Assembly (NCBI RefSeq): GCF_004125825.1
Contig: NZ_QQWI01000004.1
Location: forward strand, 186,001-250,000
Direction of reading: 5' to 3'
Length of the DNA: 64,000 nt
Source of the DNA: Fusibacter sp. A1
Lineage (GTDB): Bacteria > Bacillota > Clostridia > Peptostreptococcales > Acidaminobacteraceae
Program-made: the position numbers and the translations under genes
Shown: piece by piece, positions 1 to 6,960 of the stretch
Numbering within the stretch: the first letter of the stretch is position 1
Layout: each line of letters opens with the position of its first letter
The notes under the pieces: generated by a model
What the model was told of the DNA's origin: nothing
Databases searched by the model: none
What the model saw: the letters and a program-made list of their open reading frames with translations, nothing else

Positions 1-122
1 GTCGTCACCTTATAAACAAGGTTTCTATTGATATCGTGATGACCAATGGGGATAATTGCCTCTACCCTATCAAAAATTTCTTCCACATGATTTCTTATGT
101 CTTTATCTGTATACGTTAACAT
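1..122 (-). CDS. N-terminal fragment of a possible phosphotransferase/kinase-like protein
   Basis: An ATG at 122 opens a reading frame that runs off the window edge, giving 40 residues starting MLTYTDKDIRNHVEEIF. A GAGGT ribosome site lies about 7 bases upstream. The pattern of a helical start followed by IIPIGHHDINRNLVYKV resembles the beginning of aminoglycoside/choline-kinase-like phosphotransferases, where a glycine-containing strand and an N-x-V-Y-K-V stretch form the nucleotide-binding sheet. The fragment is too short to show catalytic residues, so the family call is tentative. It is the same strand as the next two genes but separated by about 85 bases. Confidence 0.35.
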   Translation of the reverse strand, partial: MLTYTDKDIRNHVEEIFDRVEAIIPIGHHDINRNLVYKVT

Positions 123-207
123 TAATCATACCTCACAAGTAAAATACACCGGGCGCACACAGCGACACCCCTACGAATATAAATAAAATAAATGAGGAGA
201 GGTTCAA

Positions 208-627
208 TTACTCACCAATAATCTTGACCAATACCCTTTTGTTACGCATGCCATCGAACTCCCCGTAAAAAATCTGTTCCCAAGGTCCCAAATCAAGTTT
301 TCCCTCAGTTATGGCGACAACGACTTCTCTTCCCATGATGGTTCTTTTTAGGTGGGCATCACCGTTGTCTTCGTAGCCGTTGTGGTCATACTGGCTATAG
401 GGTTTTTCTGGGGCTAGCCCTTCCAGCCATTTTTCAAAATCCCTATGTAAGCCGGGTTCGTCGTCGTTAATAAAGACACTGGCTGTGATATGCATGGCAT
501 TACACAGCAGTAAACCTTCTTGTATAGCACTCTCTTCCAGTGCATTCTCTAGTTCAGGTGTGATATTTGCAAAGCCTCTTCTTCTAGGTATGTTAAACCA
601 CAATTCTTTTCTATAAGATTTCATCAT
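208..627 (-). CDS. YjbQ/UPF0047 family protein (secondary thiamine-phosphate synthase-like)
   Basis: The 139-residue protein has the size and pattern of the YjbQ/UPF0047 family. It shows [10 protein letters not shown] near the start, [18 protein letters not shown] at residues 43-60, a [10 protein letters not shown] stretch near residue 90 and a C-terminal [13 protein letters not shown] motif. The conserved His, Asn and Asp/Glu residues are thought to form a metal or phosphate site. Some members have weak thiamine-phosphate synthase activity, but the physiological role is unsettled. The start overlaps the stop of the upstream acetyltransferase gene (ATG/TGA overlap at 624-627), so the two are probably translated together. 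Either of two adjacent ATG codons (627 or 624) could be used after the AGAGGTG site. Confidence 0.8.
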   Translation of the reverse strand: MMKSYRKELWFNIPRRRGFANITPELENALEESAIQEGLLLCNAMHITASVFINDDEPGLHRDFEKWLEGLAPEKPYSQYDHNGYEDNGDAHLKRTIMGREVVVAITEGKLDLGPWEQIFYGEFDGMRNKRVLVKIIGE

Positions 628-1067
628 TCACCTCTTAACATTTCCATATGGGGAATATCGTCTTCTAAGTACTCCTGTGATACTTGTTTGAAGCCTAGGC
701 TTTGGTAAAATTCCATAAGGTAGGCCTGGGCTGAAATTCTGATTGAGCTTTCCTTTAGCTCGCTATCTATGTAATCGATACAGGCTGTCATAAGACCTAA
801 GCCAAGCCCTTTTCCCCTTTGAGAAGCCGCGGTTACTACTCGGCCAATGGATGTTTCAGGATAAGATAGGCCTGGCGGGAGAATTCTCGCATAGGCCACC
901 AAGTCCTTTTGCATATAGCCTAAAACGTGGTAAGATGCTTGATCCTTGCCATCGATATCTGGATAGAGACACGCTTGCTCCAAGATAAAGACGTCTTGTC
1001 TCAACTTCAAGATGTCATATAGCTCCTTGGTTGTGAGTTGGTTGAATCCTTTTATCTTATAGTGCAT
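624..1067 (-). CDS. ElaA-type GNAT family N-acetyltransferase
   Basis: A 147-residue GNAT protein. The [22 protein letters not shown] motif (residues about 21-42) is typical of the ElaA subgroup. The acetyl-CoA loop follows as [19 protein letters not shown] (Q/RxxGxG/A), and [10 protein letters not shown] lies near the end. The substrate is unknown. The start was set at 1067 because a TAGGAGGGCGACC ribosome site immediately precedes that ATG; a frame-open extension to 1127 lacks a ribosome site. The gene overlaps the YjbQ-like gene by four bases and probably forms a two-gene operon with it. Confidence 0.85.
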   Translation of the reverse strand: MHYKIKGFNQLTTKELYDILKLRQDVFILEQACLYPDIDGKDQASYHVLGYMQKDLVAYARILPPGLSYPETSIGRVVTAASQRGKGLGLGLMTACIDYIDSELKESSIRISAQAYLMEFYQSLGFKQVSQEYLEDDIPHMEMLRGE

Positions 1068-1314
1068 GGTCGCCCTCCTAAATAACTTTTCATTATAGTT
1101 ACTATTCTGTGATATACGACATATCACTTATACACTTAATAATATGTTTTCCTTCATTATTTTTAAACATAAAGCTAACACAACCTGAAAATATACCGTT
1201 CCGCTCGCCCACATGTTGATTTATCTATAACAAGTTTACCAAAATAGACTAATGTCTGGCGATATTTAAGCAAATTGTAACATTAGTTTGGCATTTGTTT
1301 TTTAAGGTGTATCA

Positions 1315-1464
1315 CCTCCAGCGGCACCTTTAAATTAACCTTTAATCAACGATTATATTCATAAACCGGTGAAGCCGGATGAACAGTCTACATTCACTTG
1401 TAGTAAACATCCATAAAAACAACCTGGTTTTGTTCAGTTTGTTTTATCGTTTTTGGTGGGAATC
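1315..1464 (-). repeat. Intergenic repeat copy A (relative of 2515-2677)
   Basis: On the minus strand this segment runs from GATTCCCACCA through ATAAAACAAA, TTTTTATGG, a TTTACT-CAAG stretch, a small hairpin and a CCGG-rich part, and ends in AGGTGCCGCTGGAGG. The same blocks in the same order occur at 2515-2677, where GATTCCCACCA belongs to a displaced tmRNA 3' end. Copy A lacks the TCTCCACCA acceptor part and its terminator-like hairpin has decayed. The small hairpin is kept in both copies although its bases differ. It could be an older integration scar or a dispersed structured element. Confidence 0.5.
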
Positions 1465-1625
1465 CATGATTATGTTTAGTTGTACATTCTATTAAGGTGC
1501 AAATGGTCGTGTTACAATATTTTCCTCAAATGAAAAACTTCGTTCCCTGATGGAAGTAAAACATGAAATTAGTCCTATGTAGAGCATAACCGCATTAACT
1601 CGCTAAATTCACTACAGTCTTATGT

Positions 1626-1657
1626 AAAAGAGACCAGCAAAAAGCCAGTCTCTTTTT
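1626..1657 (-). terminator. Rho-independent terminator of the cupredoxin gene
   Basis: Arms AAAAGAGAC and GTCTCTTTT flank a 13-base loop and give a T-run in either direction. It starts 13 bases after the stop codon of the minus-strand cupredoxin gene. Confidence 0.7.
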
Positions 1658-1669
1658 ATGAATCCACTA

Positions 1670-2065
1670 TCAGTTTGTTACTCTAACAATTCCAACCATA
1701 TCATTATGATCCCCACCGCAATAAACTGAGCATATGATTTTAAACTCACCTAATGTATCGGGTGTGAACTCAACAATGGTTTCTTTAGTCGGTGAAACTT
1801 TTTCGTTGATATCAAGCTCTTTCACATAAAAGCCATGATCTACATCTGAAGACGTTAGGACCAGTCTGACAGGTTCTCCTAATTTCAATTCAATGGTTGA
1901 AGGTTCATACGAAAACTGATAGGCTGTGACATTTATCGTTTTCATATTCTCATTTGCCATGCTGTTTGTGGTATCCTCAGTTATGGCTTTAGTGTTTGTA
2001 TCAGTAGAACATGCTGTTAATATAAGTATCGTCAAAAGTATAAAAATTAGAGTTTTTCGATTCAT
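1670..2065 (-). CDS. Lipoprotein with a CuA-type cupredoxin domain
   Basis: A 131-residue exported protein. A hydrophobic signal ends in a lipobox (LTAC, Cys19), a Ser/Thr/Asn-rich linker follows, then a cupredoxin beta-barrel. The C-terminus carries the binuclear CuA signature Cys-x3-Cys-x3-His-x2-Met (Cys112, Cys116, His120, Met123), and His77 in DVDHGF is the remaining expected ligand. This is the pattern of cytochrome oxidase subunit II and nitrous-oxide reductase CuA domains, here free-standing and lipid-anchored. It may carry electrons or bind copper. The start is taken as ATG 2065, which has the best spacing to GGAGGTG; GTG/ATG at 2077/2074 are too close. It lies outside the island but inside the repeat-flanked scar zone. 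Confidence 0.8.
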   Translation of the reverse strand: MNRKTLIFILLTILILTACSTDTNTKAITEDTTNSMANENMKTINVTAYQFSYEPSTIELKLGEPVRLVLTSSDVDHGFYVKELDINEKVSPTKETIVEFTPDTLGEFKIICSVYCGGDHNDMVGIVRVTN

Positions 2066-2175
2066 CTTTTTCATCACCTCCGATCATTATATACCCCAAA
2101 AGTTTCGTTTTAAGTCAAGTTGATTTGAGTTTATAGATTGACAAAGGGTATAAGACCAGACAAAAGGAGTGAATT

Positions 2176-2382
2176 ATGAAAATGCTAAAGATAGTAAATG
2201 CCGTACTATTTATTGATTTTTTATTACTGATCCTATCTGTTCTCTTCAGACCTGTTTTACTATCAAAAGGTCTCTATTACCCTGTTCACCCGATCTTTGG
2301 GTGGACGCTGGTCGCACTTGTTGGTTCGCATTTATTTTTAAATAGAAAATGGGTGAAAAGTACTTATTTTAAGAAGAAATAA
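2176..2382 (+). CDS. Small two-helix membrane protein
   Basis: A 68-residue protein preceded by an AAAGGAG site. Residues about 5-25 form one hydrophobic helix (VNAVLFIDFLLLILSVLF) and residues about 37-55 a second (HPIFGWTLVALVGSHLFL), each side ending in basic residues. His38 and His53 lie in or next to the second helix, as in short DUF4405/cytochrome-b561-like membrane proteins that bind haem in pairs, though two helices are fewer than usual for that fold. It diverges from the cupredoxin gene across a 110-base promoter region, which suggests a shared role in electron transfer or copper handling. That link is inference. Confidence 0.6.
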   Translation: MKMLKIVNAVLFIDFLLLILSVLFRPVLLSKGLYYPVHPIFGWTLVALVGSHLFLNRKWVKSTYFKKK

Positions 2383-2599
2383 TGGTTATTCCTATCGTGT
2401 CTTCCTCATTGCTAAACTTCTTATAAAAAACGGTTGATTAACTCCCCCCAACAACATTCTATCCTCCTGGAGTTGTTGAGTGATAATGCATGCAGTTCAT
2501 AATGAAAGAGATGGCCTCCGGCGGCACCTCTACGTTACCTATAATACAAGCTAACTGGCCGGTGGGGCGACGCGAACACAGTAAGTTCGCTTGAAGTAA

Positions 2600-2667
2600 A
2601 TCTCCGCCATAAAACAAAGAAAACACCATCAAATTTGATGGTGTTTTCTTTGTTTTATGGTGGAGAT
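2600..2667 (-). terminator. Displaced original ssrA terminator (34-bp-arm palindrome)
   Basis: Two 34-base arms meet at 2633/2634 with no loop base and only one G/T mismatch. The inner 54 bases are a perfect palindrome. On the minus strand it starts at the CCA of the displaced tmRNA 3' end, and its descending arm is T-rich, ending GTGTTTTCTTTGTTTTATGG. This is what a strong intrinsic terminator directly behind ssrA would look like. It now sits 15.3 kb from the functional tmRNA. Confidence 0.65.
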
Positions 2668-2677
2668 GGTGGGAATC
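2658..2677 (-). other. Left attachment site (attL): duplicated 3' end of ssrA
   Basis: Twenty bases match the 3' end of the intact ssrA at 17904-17923 at 18 of 20 positions. The right-hand 11 bases (TGGTGGGAATC, 2667-2677) are identical. Similarity stops sharply after 2677, as expected where host sequence gives way to island sequence. The matched stretch covers half of the T-loop, the 3' T-stem, the acceptor strand and CCA, the usual target of tyrosine integrases at RNA genes. Confidence 0.8.
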
Positions 2678-2695
2678 TCTTAATAGAAGTTTATT

Positions 2696-2727
2696 CAATA
2701 TGAATACTTTCAAAAGTATTCATATTG
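2696..2727. repeat. Perfect inverted repeat just inside the left island end
   Basis: Arms of 15 bases (CAATATGAATACTTT and its complement) are separated by only two bases. It lies 19 bases from the attL core, so it may bind a recombination accessory protein. It could also be a terminator stem, though no T-run follows. Confidence 0.6.
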
Positions 2728-2779
2728 GTAACTTCTGTTGAAATCAAATGATTATTATGCTTATTCAATTGATTTCTGC

Positions 2780-2797
2780 TGTGGGATTATTGTGGGA
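2780..2797 (+). other. int: Probable integrase arm-type binding sites, left arm
   Basis: Two direct copies of TGTGGGA start at 2780 and 2791, 11 bases apart, about one helical turn. The same paired motif with the same 11-base period and orientation lies beside attR at 17834-17851. Short direct repeats flanking the core on both sides are typical of arm sites for the N-terminal domain of tyrosine integrases. Confidence 0.5.
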
Positions 2798-2898
2798 AGC
2801 TAAAATTTTATTCGAATAAATAAAAGTCAACAACAAGTAAAATTACAATATAAATAATTACACATAGAGTAACTATTCTCACTGAAGTTGATTTAGCA

Positions 2899-2933
2899 TT
2901 ATCAAAACTAGTCAGATAGACTAGTTTTGATAA
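2899..2933. terminator. Inverted repeat, possible terminator of the island's left operon
   Basis: Arms of 15 bases (TTATCAAAACTAGTC and its complement) enclose a 5-base loop. It lies about 240 bases downstream of the last minus-strand gene of the operon at 3170-6472. A clear T-run is missing, so the terminator role is uncertain. Confidence 0.4.
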
Positions 2934-3169
2934 ATGTGTTAGTTATTCGAATGTATTAAATCAAGTTTAAGTTACTGAAAGGATGATTAGTGTTCGTAAG
3001 TAAGGCCAATGCGATTATAAAATGCATCCATCATTATTTTATTTATTAAAAATTAATCATCACTCTTTGCTATCATAAAATAGCATTGCATGAGTCATAT
3101 GCATCTTTAAGATAATTAACATAAAGGTTAAATTCATTAATTATAAAATATAAACCAAATCAATCTATG

Positions 3170-4129
3170 CTAATTGTTTTTTTCTGCAAATTCATTTGCA
3201 ACAGTCCAGCCAAGGATTTCAGTTATAGTACCTGCAATTGTGCCATTGATTGTCCAACCAATACCTGGTATGAATTTAAGTACATTTTTTGTAAGTGCTC
3301 TTCCTGCAAGTGCAGCACTTGCGGTCTTAAGAATTACTTGAGCGTCAGATTTTGTGAGTTTATTGTTAAAAATCTTCCCCAAACTAATTATCATTGTAAC
3401 TTGTGTTGCTGTCATTGGAACTGTATCAACTAATGGGATAGGTATAAAACCTATTGTATAACATGCAACTGCAGCTGAGTGAATAACTCCATGACATAAA
3501 ACAGCTTGCTTTAAGGTTATATTAGCTAATGCCAGACTTTTTAAATATTTTAGGTTCTTCTTTAAATCTTCTTCAGAATGACAATCTGCTTCATTATTCT
3601 CAGCTTCATCTTCACTGTTGAGGAACATATCATAAAATTTTCCATTAAACTCGTACAATAGAGTACTATATTGCGCCTTATTTATGGATTTGTTATTCTT
3701 TATACCAATAAAGTTTTTTAATGCTTCTGCATTTTCTAGAACTAAGTTCTCGGAAGGAACTACTACATCTGGATGATCGAGATTCATACTTTTGCAATAA
3801 TCTTTAAACTCTTTGTATTCATTGTATTGTAATTCGTTATCACGTGCAAAAATAACACATTTATTTCCCTTGAACCCAATACGACATGCAAATCGATCAT
3901 ACGTCCAAGAAGTAATACTCGGCATACCTGATTCACCCTTCAAGGTTGTCCCAAGAAAAATACACTTGACTTCATCTAGGTCCGAATAGGTTTGTGGAAT
4001 TATTTTCATGTATTCTTTTATTGTCATAAATGAGACTGAGACATCTCGTTCTTCAATTAATTCTCCTAGTTTTTTAGCATAGCTAGAAACAGATTTATGT
4101 ACGATTACAATAATCAATTTATTCTGCAT
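3170..4129 (-). CDS. Two-domain protein: unassigned alpha/beta N-terminus plus DUF697-like membrane domain
   Basis: The 319-residue product has an N-terminal half (residues 1-140) that alternates strands and helices, starting KLIIVIVHKSVSSYAKKLGELI. It resembles a small Rossmann- or TIR-like receiver fold, but no catalytic signature could be named. Residues about 140-195 are a charged linker. Residues 200-315 match the DUF697 pattern: IPIPLVDTVPMTATQVTMI (230-247), then FIPGIGWTINGTIAGTITE (286-304). That domain is usually membrane-embedded and often follows GTPase domains, yet no P-loop is present here. It is the last gene of a three-gene minus-strand operon, 37 bases after the helical protein. 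Function unknown; the location beside an R-M operon suggests defence. Confidence 0.6.
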   Translation of the reverse strand: MQNKLIIVIVHKSVSSYAKKLGELIEERDVSVSFMTIKEYMKIIPQTYSDLDEVKCIFLGTTLKGESGMPSITSWTYDRFACRIGFKGNKCVIFARDNELQYNEYKEFKDYCKSMNLDHPDVVVPSENLVLENAEALKNFIGIKNNKSINKAQYSTLLYEFNGKFYDMFLNSEDEAENNEADCHSEEDLKKNLKYLKSLALANITLKQAVLCHGVIHSAAVACYTIGFIPIPLVDTVPMTATQVTMIISLGKIFNNKLTKSDAQVILKTASAALAGRALTKNVLKFIPGIGWTINGTIAGTITEILGWTVANEFAEKNN

Positions 4130-4166
4130 TTAGAGTACCTCCATTATTTTAGTCGATTCTCACCAT

Positions 4167-5675
4167 TCAAAGTTTGACAATATGATTCATTTTATCAATA
4201 ATTTTTGGCATTTCCTCAGAAATTCGTAAATGAAAATCAACTTTTAGTATTTCCTTGCTCACCTCTTTAGTTGACTCAAAAAAAACATCAATTTGATCGT
4301 CATCAGAATTAACAATTGCTATATTTAGTTTTCTTTCAGCTAAATCGAAAAGTTTTTGTACTTCATTATGATTTCCAGAGTATTTTAACACATGCTTTGA
4401 TATCTCTTTAAACTCTTCATACATCTGTTTGTTATCTGATGTTTTCTTTTTAGTTTTGAGTCTTTGCGATATTAGTCTTGCCATAGCTAGATACTCATCT
4501 GAAAGCTCTAATTTTCTCTTATCAACTAGTAATTTCTCTGATTCATCTGTATTGTTAGACCATGGTAATACATTATCAACACCTGCAATTAAAGCCAGTT
4601 TCTCATATTCATTTTTTTTAGTCTGTGCAAAGTATATTCTACTCAATAGAATAGCATTTAGTCCAACATTATAGTCATTCGCTATCATTTCTCTTAGCGG
4701 AAGTATTACATCATCTAAATTTCCTAAACTAAGATTAACAAAAATACTTTGTTGAAGTAGATCATAATTTTCACCAGCATATCTCAACGCTCTCTCAAGT
4801 AATTGTGGTACAAGAACATCATTAGGAGCAAGCAAAGATATGTGTTCTATACAACATGATGCAGCTATTATATCTTCACGCAAAAACTCAAAATTACCTG
4901 TGTGGAAGTTATTATATGAATTAATTGCATGTTCTTTATAATCATAAGAAATAACACTACTTATCTCGCTTCTGTAAACTTCCATCGCTGCGTTGCCCTT
5001 ATAATACCAAAATGGAGGAAATGCATGAAATTTGTCGGACATAACATCTAGACGTTCATATCTTTTTATATGATCTGGCTCCAAAAGAGCCTCGCTAAAG
5101 CGAGATAATTGCTTTTGAGTTAAACGGTATTTATCATCAAAATTATAGTCCAATGACAATTTCCATGCTGTTTCAAACAATTGTGAACGCAATCCGTATA
5201 ATTGTTCCAGTTCATGTCGCTTTAACTCCCACTCGCTACGTTCTTTGTCAAGTAAATACTCACTTTTATTTCTTCGATAGTTCATATATCCCGTTCCAAT
5301 TTGTGCTGAAACAGCAATAACTAATGTCAAAGGATCCCCACCTGCAAATAAGACACCTGGACTCGGTACTGCAGACCAAATTGCATTTTTGAGTTTGTGC
5401 TGATACTCCTTTTCAATGAAACTCATGTCACCGGCTTGAATTTCAAGGTAAGTAATTGTATCAAGGATTTGCTTTAAAACATCTAGTAATGCTGGATGTT
5501 TAACATAATTTTGCAAATTAAGATTACTAAGTATTGCCTCACGTTCTTGCTTCAAAACAATTATATCCTTGCTATCAATAATTTGAGCAATCGAAACTGC
5601 GCAGAGATTGAGTGCATACGCAACCTTTTGCTTTTCATTATTCGACAATGGTGTAACAAAATCAGAATTTTCCAT
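4167..5675 (-). CDS. Uncharacterised 502-residue helical protein, TPR-like
   Basis: I do not recognise the family. Residues 1-90 are helical. Residues about 103-128 form a Gly/Ala-rich hydrophobic stretch (PSPGVLFAGGDPLTLVIAV) that may insert in or touch a membrane. Residues 130-165 are strongly charged and coiled-coil-like (RRNKSEYLLDKERSEWELK). From about 215 onward short helix pairs with Trp/Tyr/Ala spacing (PFWYYKGNAAMEVYR, LLERALRYAGENYDLLQQS, LLSRIYFAQTKKNEYEKLA) look like degenerate tetratricopeptide repeats. No catalytic motif is visible. It sits between a nuclease gene (11 bases upstream) and the DUF697 gene. A scaffold or sensor role is inference. Confidence 0.5.
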   Translation of the reverse strand: MENSDFVTPLSNNEKQKVAYALNLCAVSIAQIIDSKDIIVLKQEREAILSNLNLQNYVKHPALLDVLKQILDTITYLEIQAGDMSFIEKEYQHKLKNAIWSAVPSPGVLFAGGDPLTLVIAVSAQIGTGYMNYRRNKSEYLLDKERSEWELKRHELEQLYGLRSQLFETAWKLSLDYNFDDKYRLTQKQLSRFSEALLEPDHIKRYERLDVMSDKFHAFPPFWYYKGNAAMEVYRSEISSVISYDYKEHAINSYNNFHTGNFEFLREDIIAASCCIEHISLLAPNDVLVPQLLERALRYAGENYDLLQQSIFVNLSLGNLDDVILPLREMIANDYNVGLNAILLSRIYFAQTKKNEYEKLALIAGVDNVLPWSNNTDESEKLLVDKRKLELSDEYLAMARLISQRLKTKKKTSDNKQMYEEFKEISKHVLKYSGNHNEVQKLFDLAERKLNIAIVNSDDDQIDVFFESTKEVSKEILKVDFHLRISEEMPKIIDKMNHIVKL

Positions 5676-5686
5676 AATAATCCCTC

Positions 5687-6472
5687 CTAAAACACTTCAA
5701 TTTTAACTGGAACATGATCAGATACATTTTCCCTATATTTTTTATAGTCACCAAAAAAGTAATGATTAACAGCATCAATCCGTGAAATAGTATATGGAAC
5801 ACTACTATTCTTTAGAACATTGAAACTAAAATGATCATAATTACTTGCATAGCCAGGGTCACTTTTCTTTAGTGTTGTTTTCTCATCTTGAAAAGTATGG
5901 ATATTCTGTGGTTCAATAGAATTACACAACGCGCTATCAATATTATAATCACCAAGAATAGCTGTAAATGCTCGTTTAAAATTACCATAACGATGCGTAT
6001 CTATCTTTTGATGAATAACACCTTTGGCAAGTTCACATTCCTTTTTTCGTCGTATAATACTATCAAGCGAATCGTTTCCTCCATGCTCAACATGAATATT
6101 TATCAAGCGAAATTCATTACTCGAATCAAGATACCTCGGAGAAAATCTACCATACAATGGATCTCTTTTCATACGATCTGAGGATCTATAATCACTATAT
6201 ATTCTTGGTTCACTATTCCTTGAGCATTCTACTATTCTATTAGAATTCCATATAAACGAAAATTCACTTCCATATACGTGAGTACCTGTCCAATATGAAG
6301 GAAGGTTTCTTAAAATACCATCAATCACTATTCTATTTTTAGCTTCTTGAAAAGCAATAATATCAAGCCCTTCATCTGCAATCAAATCATATATAAACCC
6401 ATAAAACTCTCGACCTTGTTCCTCTGTTCTATAGCTTTTCAACAGATTAAGTGACCCTATGCGATAGCTCAT
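5687..6472 (-). CDS. Endonuclease/exonuclease/phosphatase (EEP) family protein
   Basis: The 261-residue protein carries the whole EEP (DNase I/exonuclease III-like) motif set. These are Asn9 in SLNLL, Glu43 in FQEAKN (metal ligand), His127 in NIHVEHGG, Asp175 and Asn177 in GDYNID, Asp213-His214 in NYDHFSF, and Asp252-His253 in the terminal SDHVPV. All residues needed for Mg-dependent phosphodiester hydrolysis are present, so the enzyme is predicted active on nucleic acid or a phosphorylated small molecule. There is no signal peptide, so it should act in the cytoplasm. A GGAGGAG site lies 7 bases upstream of the start. It is the first gene of the operon running through 3170, and likely its effector. 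Confidence 0.8.
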   Translation of the reverse strand: MSYRIGSLNLLKSYRTEEQGREFYGFIYDLIADEGLDIIAFQEAKNRIVIDGILRNLPSYWTGTHVYGSEFSFIWNSNRIVECSRNSEPRIYSDYRSSDRMKRDPLYGRFSPRYLDSSNEFRLINIHVEHGGNDSLDSIIRRKKECELAKGVIHQKIDTHRYGNFKRAFTAILGDYNIDSALCNSIEPQNIHTFQDEKTTLKKSDPGYASNYDHFSFNVLKNSSVPYTISRIDAVNHYFFGDYKKYRENVSDHVPVKIEVF

Positions 6473-6521
6473 ATATGCTCCTCCAATAACTAAAAATTTT
6501 TCTGTTACAGATACTCAAATC

Positions 6522-6548
6522 ATTATAATTCGATCTCTTTTAATTCAA
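6522..6548 (-). promoter_or_regulatory. Possible promoter of the EEP/helical/DUF697 operon
   Basis: TATAAT at 6522-6527 is preceded by TTGAAT at 6543-6548 with a 15-base spacer, shorter than ideal. It overlaps the last codons of the HEPN pseudogene and lies 50 bases upstream of the EEP nuclease start. Confidence 0.3.
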
Positions 6549-6942
6549 TTTCATAGTTAGTTTCATCGTTAAATTGATTAATGATTTCTAATGATTCAAT
6601 TTGTCCATATGTTGTTAATGCTTATTTTTTGTTGCCATGCGATATGCCATTTCTAAGATGCTTCACTAGATTGCTCAATGAATAATCATCAACATATTTA
6701 TTTGTTGATCTATCCCAAATTTAAGATTTTGATATCTTTTCAACATTGATTTCTCCAAATTGAGCTGTTTTTAAATCTATTTTGGGAATCTGTTTGATCA
6801 TAGTTTCTCTTGGAATGGTAATCAATCCAAAACAGCAATTTAGAAGGTAAGTTACATCATACTTTTCATAAATTGACGCTGTTGATTTAATTAGTTCTGT
6901 GGTTCGTTCAATAAAATCATAGCCAAAATGTTTGTATTCCAT
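6523..6942 (-). pseudogene. HEPN-family protein interrupted by two in-frame TAA codons
   Basis: The frame opens at ATG 6942 (MEYKHFGYDFIERTTELIK) and stops at 6721-6723 after 73 residues. The same frame continues with recognisable coding sequence (IWDRSTNKYVDDYSLSNLVKHLRNGISHGN), meets a second TAA at 6622-6624, and ends at 6523. Read through, it gives about 139 residues with the layout of small HEPN proteins: two helical halves and the RX4H ribonuclease motif as RNGISH. That motif lies after the first stop, so the short product lacks it. The gene sits 18 bases downstream of hsdS, a usual place for HEPN genes in R-M loci. No frameshift is needed, only two point changes to TAA. Confidence 0.7.
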
Positions 6943-6960
6943 AACATCTCCTTCAATTAT

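Larger units (their letters stand above)
1068..1669. other. Non-coding AT-rich stretch
   Basis: No convincing reading frame is visible in about 600 bases between the acetyltransferase and cupredoxin genes. The stretch contains one copy of the intergenic repeat described at 1315-1464 and ends in the terminator of the cupredoxin gene. The 1068-1310 part probably holds the promoter for the elaA-like/yjbQ-like pair, but no clean -35/-10 pair could be assigned. Confidence 0.6.
2515..2677 (-). repeat. Intergenic repeat copy B, including the displaced ssrA 3' end
   Basis: Copy B reads on the minus strand from GATTCCCACCATCTCCACCA (tmRNA T-arm half plus acceptor strand plus CCA) through a long perfect hairpin. 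It then shares with copy A at 1315-1464 the order TTTTATGG, TTTACT-CAAG, a 6-bp hairpin (GCGAAC/GTTCGC), CACCGG and AGGTGCCGCCGGAGG. The part left of 2600 was probably the chromosomal DNA downstream of ssrA before the island arrived. Confidence 0.55.
2383..3169. other. Long non-coding stretch spanning the left island junction
   Basis: No credible gene is visible in about 790 bases. The segment holds repeat copy B, the displaced ssrA terminator, the left attachment site, two perfect inverted repeats and a pair of probable integrase arm sites, each listed separately. Past 2940 it is very AT-rich and featureless up to the first island gene. Confidence 0.6.

Noticed and set aside
2459-2713. Minus-strand reading frame of 84 residues
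   Set aside because: It runs through the palindrome, attL and repeat copy B, has odd composition and no good ribosome site. It is explained by non-coding repeat DNA.
3167-3433. Cys-rich plus-strand frame opposite the DUF697 gene
   Set aside because: It is the antisense of codons for the well-supported DUF697 gene and has no ribosome site; Cys richness follows from the opposite strand.
6523-6942. UAA recoding of the HEPN gene
   Set aside because: All other genes in the window use TAA as a normal stop, so two interrupting TAA codons are better explained as inactivation.
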